Positions 32,009-35,694 of a stretch of 35,694 bases of DNA are shown here, piece after piece. Every line of letters begins with the position of its first letter. Position 1 is the first letter of the stretch. Under the pieces are notes generated by a model that was not told where the DNA came from, ran no database searches, and saw only the letters and a program-made list of their open reading frames with translations. The DNA comes from JAWWBN01 sp033720955 (GTDB lineage: Bacteria; Acidobacteriota; Thermoanaerobaculia; Multivoradales; JAHEKO01): NCBI GenBank assembly GCA_033720955.1, contig JAWWBN010000009.1:1-35694 (forward strand). The letters run 5' to 3'. Position numbers and translations under genes: made by a program.

Positions 32009-32030
32009 CCGGGCCGCCCCCTCCGGCTAC
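32005..32030 (+). terminator. Hairpin at the nth stop codon
   Basis: Inverted repeat GTAGCCGG / CCGGCTAC, 8 bp with a 10-nt loop, begins within the last codon of nth and includes its TAG. No T tract follows. It may mark the end of the yqgE-nth transcript. The rest of the 140-bp gap to enolase shows no other structure than a possible -10. Confidence 0.4.
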
Positions 32031-32114
32031 CGGATCTCGACGAGCTGCAATCATGCGGTCCGCCGCCGCCGCCTCCCCGCGCCCGGCCCGACTTCCCGCT
32101 CCCCGGAGGATCGG

Positions 32115-32120
32115 TTAGCC
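32115..32120 (+). promoter_or_regulatory. Candidate -10 (TAGCCT) of the enolase gene
   Basis: TAGCCT lies 27 nt before the enolase TTG, leaving room for the GGGAGGG ribosome-binding site at 32133-32139. The -35 is not convincing. Confidence 0.3.
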
Positions 32121-32147
32121 TAGAGCCGAAGCGGGAGGGCAGCCGAC

Positions 32148-33446
32148 TTGTTCGAGATCGTCGAAATCACCGGGCGGGAGATCCTCGATTCGCGGGGGAA
32201 CCCTACGGTCGAGGTGGACTGTGTGCTGGAGACCGGGGTCGCCGGACGAGCGGCCGTGCCCTCCGGGGCCTCCACCGGAGCGCGCGAGGCGCTCGAGCTG
32301 CGCGACGGGGACGAGGAGCGCTACCGCGGCAAGGGCGTCGGCCGGGCCGTGGCCAACGTGAACGACGAGATCGCCGCCGAGCTGGAGGGGATGGACGCCC
32401 GCGACCAGGCGCTGATCGACCGCGTGCTGATCGAGCTCGACGGCACCGACAGCAAGAGCCGGCTGGGAGCCAACGCGATGCTGGGCGTGTCGATGGCGGT
32501 GGCCAAGGCGGCGGCCGCGGCCTCGGAGCTGCCCCTCTACGCCTACCTGGGCGGGCCCGGGGCCGTGGTGCTCCCGGTGCCGATGCTCAACGTGCTCAAC
32601 GGCGGAGCGCACGCGGACAACTCGGTGGACATCCAGGAGTTCATGCTGGTGCCGCTCGGCTTCGACAGCTTCTCCGAGGGCCTGCGCGCCGGGGTGGAGG
32701 TCTACCACCGCCTCCAGGGCGTGCTCTCCTCCCGGGGCCTGGCGACGGCCGTCGGCGACGAGGGCGGCTTCGCGCCCGACCTGGCCAGCAATCGGGAGGC
32801 CCTCGACCTTCTCCTCGAGGCGATCGAAGGCGCCGGGTACGCCCCGGGGGCGCAGATTGCCCTGGCCCTGGACGTGGCCGCGAGCGAGCTCGTCGAGGAC
32901 GCGGGGGAGGGACCGGCGCGCTACGCCCTGGCCGGAGAGGGCCGCTCCGGGCTGACCGCCGACGACCTGATCGACCTCTACCGCGGCTGGGTGGAGGCCT
33001 ACCCGCTGGTGTCCATCGAGGACGGGCTGGGCGAGGCGGACTGGCCCGGCTGGGCCCGGCTGACCGAGGCCCTGGGGGCGAAGGTGCAGCTCGTGGGCGA
33101 CGACCTGTTCGTGACGAACCCGGCCATCCTGAAGCGGGGCATCGACGACGGGGTCGCCAACGCCCTGCTGGTCAAGGTCAACCAGATCGGCACCCTGACG
33201 GAGACCCTGACCGCGGTGGAGCTGGCCAAGACCCACGCCTACGCCAACGTGATCAGCCACCGCTCGGGGGAGACCGAGGACACCACCATCGCCGATCTGG
33301 CGGTGGCGACCCGCGCCGGCCAGATCAAGACCGGGGCGCCCTGCCGCAGCGACAGGGTGGCCAAGTACAACCGTCTTCTGAGAATCGAGGAGGAGCTCGA
33401 GGGGGTGGCGCTCTACCCCGGCCGCGAGGCCTTTCCCCGAGCTTGA
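32148..33446 (+). CDS. eno: Enolase (phosphopyruvate hydratase)
   Basis: 432 residues from TTG at 32148, with GGGAGGG about 8 nt upstream. Converts 2-phosphoglycerate to phosphoenolpyruvate in glycolysis. Signatures: EILDSRGNPTVEVDC near the N-terminus, PSGASTGAREALELRD, GGAHADNSVDIQEFM, GDEGGFAPDL, SIEDGLGEADWPGW, LLVKVNQIGTLTET (catalytic Lys) and SHRSGETEDTTIADLAV (near residue 370). All active-site blocks are intact. The FtsB-like gene follows by 6 bp, a common neighbour of eno. Confidence 0.98.
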   Translation: MFEIVEITGREILDSRGNPTVEVDCVLETGVAGRAAVPSGASTGAREALELRDGDEERYRGKGVGRAVANVNDEIAAELEGMDARDQALIDRVLIELDGTDSKSRLGANAMLGVSMAVAKAAAAASELPLYAYLGGPGAVVLPVPMLNVLNGGAHADNSVDIQEFMLVPLGFDSFSEGLRAGVEVYHRLQGVLSSRGLATAVGDEGGFAPDLASNREALDLLLEAIEGAGYAPGAQIALALDVAASELVEDAGEGPARYALAGEGRSGLTADDLIDLYRGWVEAYPLVSIEDGLGEADWPGWARLTEALGAKVQLVGDDLFVTNPAILKRGIDDGVANALLVKVNQIGTLTETLTAVELAKTHAYANVISHRSGETEDTTIADLAVATRAGQIKTGAPCRSDRVAKYNRLLRIEEELEGVALYPGREAFPRA

Positions 33447-33452
33447 GAGCCG

Positions 33453-33833
33453 GTGAGCGGAGGCCGGACCCCCGGGCTCGTTCCGTCGTTCCGGTCGATC
33501 CTCGTCCTCGCCGTCGCGGGGCTCCTGCTGCTCCTGCTGGTGGGGGGTCTCAACGGCTACCGCGAGCTCTCGGCAGCCCGCCAGCGGGAGGCCGAGATCG
33601 AGGGCCGGTTGGAGGCGACCCGGTCCGAGATCCAGGAGCTGGAGCGGCGCATCGAGGGACTCTCCGGCGACCCGGAGGTGATCGAGCGGCTGGCCCGCGA
33701 CGAGCTGATGATGATGCGGCCGGGCGAGCTGGTGGTGGTCTACCCGCGGCCTCCGGCCGAGCCGGCGCCCGAGCCCGCGGTGGAGACCCCGCCGGACGGG
33801 AAGCCGCGGCCGGCCGCGTCGGGCCGGCCCTGA
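33453..33833 (+). CDS. ftsB: FtsB/DivIC-like septum formation initiator
   Basis: 126 residues from GTG at 33453. Single membrane helix (about 14-33, SILVLAVAGLLLLLLVGGLNG), then a coiled coil (about 36-70, ARQREAEIEGRLEATRSEIQELERRIEGL), then the DPEVIERLARDELMMMRPGE motif typical of this family, and a Pro-rich tail. Eno-ftsB adjacency is a conserved arrangement. It is a bitopic divisome protein that interacts with FtsL and FtsQ homologues. Ends 19 bp from the convergent antiporter gene. Confidence 0.9.
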   Translation: MSGGRTPGLVPSFRSILVLAVAGLLLLLLVGGLNGYRELSAARQREAEIEGRLEATRSEIQELERRIEGLSGDPEVIERLARDELMMMRPGELVVVYPRPPAEPAPEPAVETPPDGKPRPAASGRP

Positions 33834-33852
33834 GGCCGCGGTCCTCCGCCGC

Positions 33853-35289
33853 TCAAGCGCCGCCGCCGCCGCGCTTCGCCTTGATCCGGTCGCCTCGCGC
33901 CAGGGTGAGCTTGAGCACCGGCGGCGTCATCAGGGTGGTGACGATCACCATGATCACCACCGCCGAGTAGATCGACGAGGAGATCACCGGCTCGCCGTGG
34001 AGAACGAGGGCAGCGCCGATGGAGGCGAAGATGAGTCCCACCTCGCCGCGGGGCACCATGCCGACGGCGACCGAGATGCGGTCGAGGCCCTTCTCCACCA
34101 CCCCGAGGGCGCAGATCATCTTGCCCACGATGGCCGCCACCGACAGCACCAGGGCGAAGCCGAGCACCCCCTCCTCGCCGAAGGTGGAGAGGTCCACGCG
34201 GATCCCCATCAGGACGAAGAAGATCGGCACCAGGAAGATGGTGATCGGGTGGATCAGCTCCTCCACGGTGTGGTCGCCGCGCTCCAGGAACTCGCGGAAG
34301 TGCACCTCGTCGAGGATCAGGCCGGCGGCGAAGGCGCCGACGATGGTCGCGAGGTCGATCGCGGCCGCCAGGTAGGAGAGGAAGAAGCAGAAGACGAGGG
34401 CGAGGGTCAGGAGCATGCCCTTGATCCGCAGGCGGCTGGCGAGCCGGAACATCCGCGGCGAGAGCCAGCTTCCGATCAGGATGGCGCCCACCAGGAAGGC
34501 GGCCGCCTTCACGATGATCATCACCAGGTCGCCGGTGGCCAGCTCCGCGCCGGTGTCGGTGGCGGTGATGACCCCGGAGACCACCGCCAGGATCACCAGC
34601 CCGAGGACGTCGTCGATCACCGCGGCGCCGAGGATGATCTTGGATTCGCGCGCCTGCACCTTGCCGAGGTCGGCGAGCACCCGGGCGGTGATGCCGACGC
34701 TGGTGGCGCAGAGGGTGGCGCCGATGAAGACGTGGACGAGCGTCTCCTCGTCCGGGAGGAAGTAGGCGGAGGTCCAGAGGCCCAGGAAGAAGGGCGCCAC
34801 CACTCCGAGGATCGCCACCAGGGCGCTGGAGGCGCCCACCGACAGCATCTCCTTGACGTTGGACTCGAGGCCCACCTCGAAGAGCAGCAGCACCACGCCG
34901 ATCTCGGCCAGGATGACGATGCCCTCGTTGGCGGCCAGGAAGTCCAGCCCGTGGTAGCCGACGAGAGCGAGGTTGCCCAGGATCACTCCCGCGACCAGCT
35001 CGCCCAGCACGGCCGGCATGTGGAGCCGCTCGGCCACCTCGCCGCCCGCCTTGGCCGCCAGGAGGATGATCACGATCCCGGCCAGGACCATGACGATGGG
35101 ACCGCCGTGGCCGCCGCCCTCCTCGTGGTCCCCGCCTTCGCCGTGGCCCGCCTCTCCGCCGTCGCCGGAGGTGGCGGCTTGGGCGGCCGGGGCATCGGCA
35201 CCCGGGCTCGCCGCCTCGACTGGACCGTCGCCGGCGCGAAGCACGAAGAAGGCCGCCAGGATCAGCAAGGCAGGTATGGCTCGACGCAT
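33853..35289 (-). CDS. CPA2-family cation/proton antiporter with His-rich periplasmic extension
   Basis: 478 residues from ATG at 35289, which has GGAGGGA 6 nt upstream; a TTG 15 bp further upstream is rejected. A signal-like helix (1-20) is followed by a Gly/Glu/His segment (about 42-63) with His49, His55 and His61 evenly spaced, then about twelve membrane helices. CPA2 motifs: GELVAGVILGNLAL, LFEVGLESNV, and AAVIDDVLGL with Asp226-Asp227, the two-aspartate site of electrogenic Na+/H+ antiporters such as NapA. A KefB-type potassium transporter is the alternative; no C-terminal TrkA-N domain is present. It exchanges monovalent cations for protons across the inner membrane. Confidence 0.9.
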   Translation of the reverse strand: MRRAIPALLILAAFFVLRAGDGPVEAASPGADAPAAQAATSGDGGEAGHGEGGDHEEGGGHGGPIVMVLAGIVIILLAAKAGGEVAERLHMPAVLGELVAGVILGNLALVGYHGLDFLAANEGIVILAEIGVVLLLFEVGLESNVKEMLSVGASSALVAILGVVAPFFLGLWTSAYFLPDEETLVHVFIGATLCATSVGITARVLADLGKVQARESKIILGAAVIDDVLGLVILAVVSGVITATDTGAELATGDLVMIIVKAAAFLVGAILIGSWLSPRMFRLASRLRIKGMLLTLALVFCFFLSYLAAAIDLATIVGAFAAGLILDEVHFREFLERGDHTVEELIHPITIFLVPIFFVLMGIRVDLSTFGEEGVLGFALVLSVAAIVGKMICALGVVEKGLDRISVAVGMVPRGEVGLIFASIGAALVLHGEPVISSSIYSAVVIMVIVTTLMTPPVLKLTLARGDRIKAKRGGGGA

Positions 35290-35326
35290 CGCATCTCCCT
35301 CCAAACCGGTTTCGCTGGGCTGCGCA

Positions 35327-35335
35327 ATGGTAGCA
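35327..35335 (-). promoter_or_regulatory. Extended -10 (TGCTACCAT) of the antiporter gene
   Basis: On the minus strand TGCTACCAT fits the extended TGnTAnnnT -10. It leaves about 37 nt to the ATG, including the GGAGGGA ribosome-binding site (35302-35296). It is back to back with the mfd -10 about 24 bp away. Confidence 0.5.
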
Positions 35336-35355
35336 CCCGCCGATGGGCCGGCCGG

Positions 35356-35368
35356 TAGACTGCGCCGC
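35356..35368 (+). promoter_or_regulatory. Candidate leaderless promoter -10 (TAGACT), 7 nt before the mfd GTG
   Basis: TAGACT (35356-35361) is followed by exactly 7 nt and the GTG of mfd. There is no Shine-Dalgarno sequence. It is the same arrangement as at 29121 and 30348. Confidence 0.5.
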
Positions 35369-35694
35369 GTGACCGCATGGGGCGAGCTGTCCGCCGCGCT
35401 CCGGGCCAGCGAGCCCTACCGGCGGCTGGCCGCCGCGGCCGCCGTGCGCGCGGAGCGGCTGCCCGTCCCGGCGGCGGCCTGGGTGAGCCGGCTGCTGGCC
35501 GAGGACCGTGGACGGCCGCTCCTGGTGGTGGCCCCCAGCGAGTCCGACGCCCTCTCCTGGCGCGAAGCGGCGCGGCTCTTCGGCTACGAGGCGATCCACT
35601 TCCCCGCGCCGCATCTGAGCCCCTACCAGGAGACCGAGATCTCGCTGGGCGTGCGGGCGGAGGAGGCGGTGGCGCTCGCGGCCCTCTTCGACTC
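35369..35694 (+). CDS. mfd: Transcription-repair coupling factor, N-terminal fragment (runs off the window)
   Basis: The frame opens with GTG at 35369 and stays open to the window end (about 108 codons). It begins VTAWGELSAALRASEPYRRL and continues PLLVVAPSESDALSWREAARLFG, then FPAPHLSPYQETEISLGVRAEEAVAL. This matches the UvrB-like N-terminal domain of Mfd (the SPYE/SP-x-R-AERL region). Mfd removes stalled RNA polymerase and recruits UvrA. UvrB is a less likely alternative, since it would show a P-loop (GVTGSGKT) within these residues and none is present. The translocase and RecG-like parts lie outside the window. Confidence 0.8.
   Translation, partial: MTAWGELSAALRASEPYRRLAAAAAVRAERLPVPAAAWVSRLLAEDRGRPLLVVAPSESDALSWREAARLFGYEAIHFPAPHLSPYQETEISLGVRAEEAVALAALFD

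Noticed and set aside
35289..35304. TTG at 35304 as start of the antiporter.
   Set aside because: The TTG sits on the GGAGGGA ribosome-binding site of the ATG at 35289, which also gives a clean signal-like helix.

Overview
This is a very GC-rich, densely packed chromosomal window from a Gram-negative bacterium. It carries Kdo transfer, lipid A 4'-kinase and heptosyltransferase genes, and a secretin-based type IV pilus / type II secretion-like operon. The gene set, including a PilMNOP block followed by a secretin with a C-terminal cohesin-like domain and GspG-like pilins, suggests Acidobacteriota (Thermoanaerobaculia or Holophagae type). That placement is inference from gene content, not a phylogenetic test. 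No insertion sequence, prophage, integrase or CRISPR array is visible. The longest stretch without a gene is about 180 bp (10055-10235).

Layout. (1) 1-7992, envelope polyprenyl/glycan genes: a GT-C-like membrane glycosyltransferase and a UPF0104 flippase-like protein on the + strand; a UbiA-family prenyl-phosphate transferase and an LtaS/sulfatase-like membrane enzyme on the - strand; a YfhO-like GT-C protein on the + strand. (2) 8013-10054: biotin carboxylase and biotin carrier of an acyl-CoA carboxylase, with no carboxyltransferase nearby. (3) 10236-12464: a long HD-domain dNTPase-like protein. (4) 16504-12441, - strand: waaA, lpxK, an LpxL-like protein lacking its catalytic His, and waaF, all start/stop coupled. 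(5) 16637-29115, + strand: one long operon with an ECF sigma factor, a zinc-finger anti-sigma, a stand-alone secretin-like periplasmic protein, PilC/GspF, PilB/GspE, PilM, PilN, PilO, PilP-like, a lipoprotein secretin with TPR and cohesin-like domains, two GspG-like pseudopilins, a third pseudopilin lacking Glu+5, and dUTPase. (6) 29134-33833, housekeeping: a small coiled-coil protein, an SDR oxidoreductase, initiator tRNA-fMet with promoter and terminator, YqgE, a YvlD-type membrane protein, endonuclease III, enolase and an FtsB-like protein. (7) A CPA2 cation/proton antiporter on the - strand, divergent from the 5' end of mfd, which runs off the window.

The most interesting features are three. 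First, the secretion/pilus operon has its own sigma/anti-sigma pair, a cohesin-secretin fusion, a second gate-less secretin-like protein, a PilM without recognisable ATP-binding loops, and a tip-type pseudopilin. Second, a TAnnnT box sits exactly 7 nt (once 9 nt) upstream of several start codons, which points to leaderless transcription. Third, the late lipid A acyltransferase homologue has lost its catalytic motif inside an otherwise intact lipid A/core operon.
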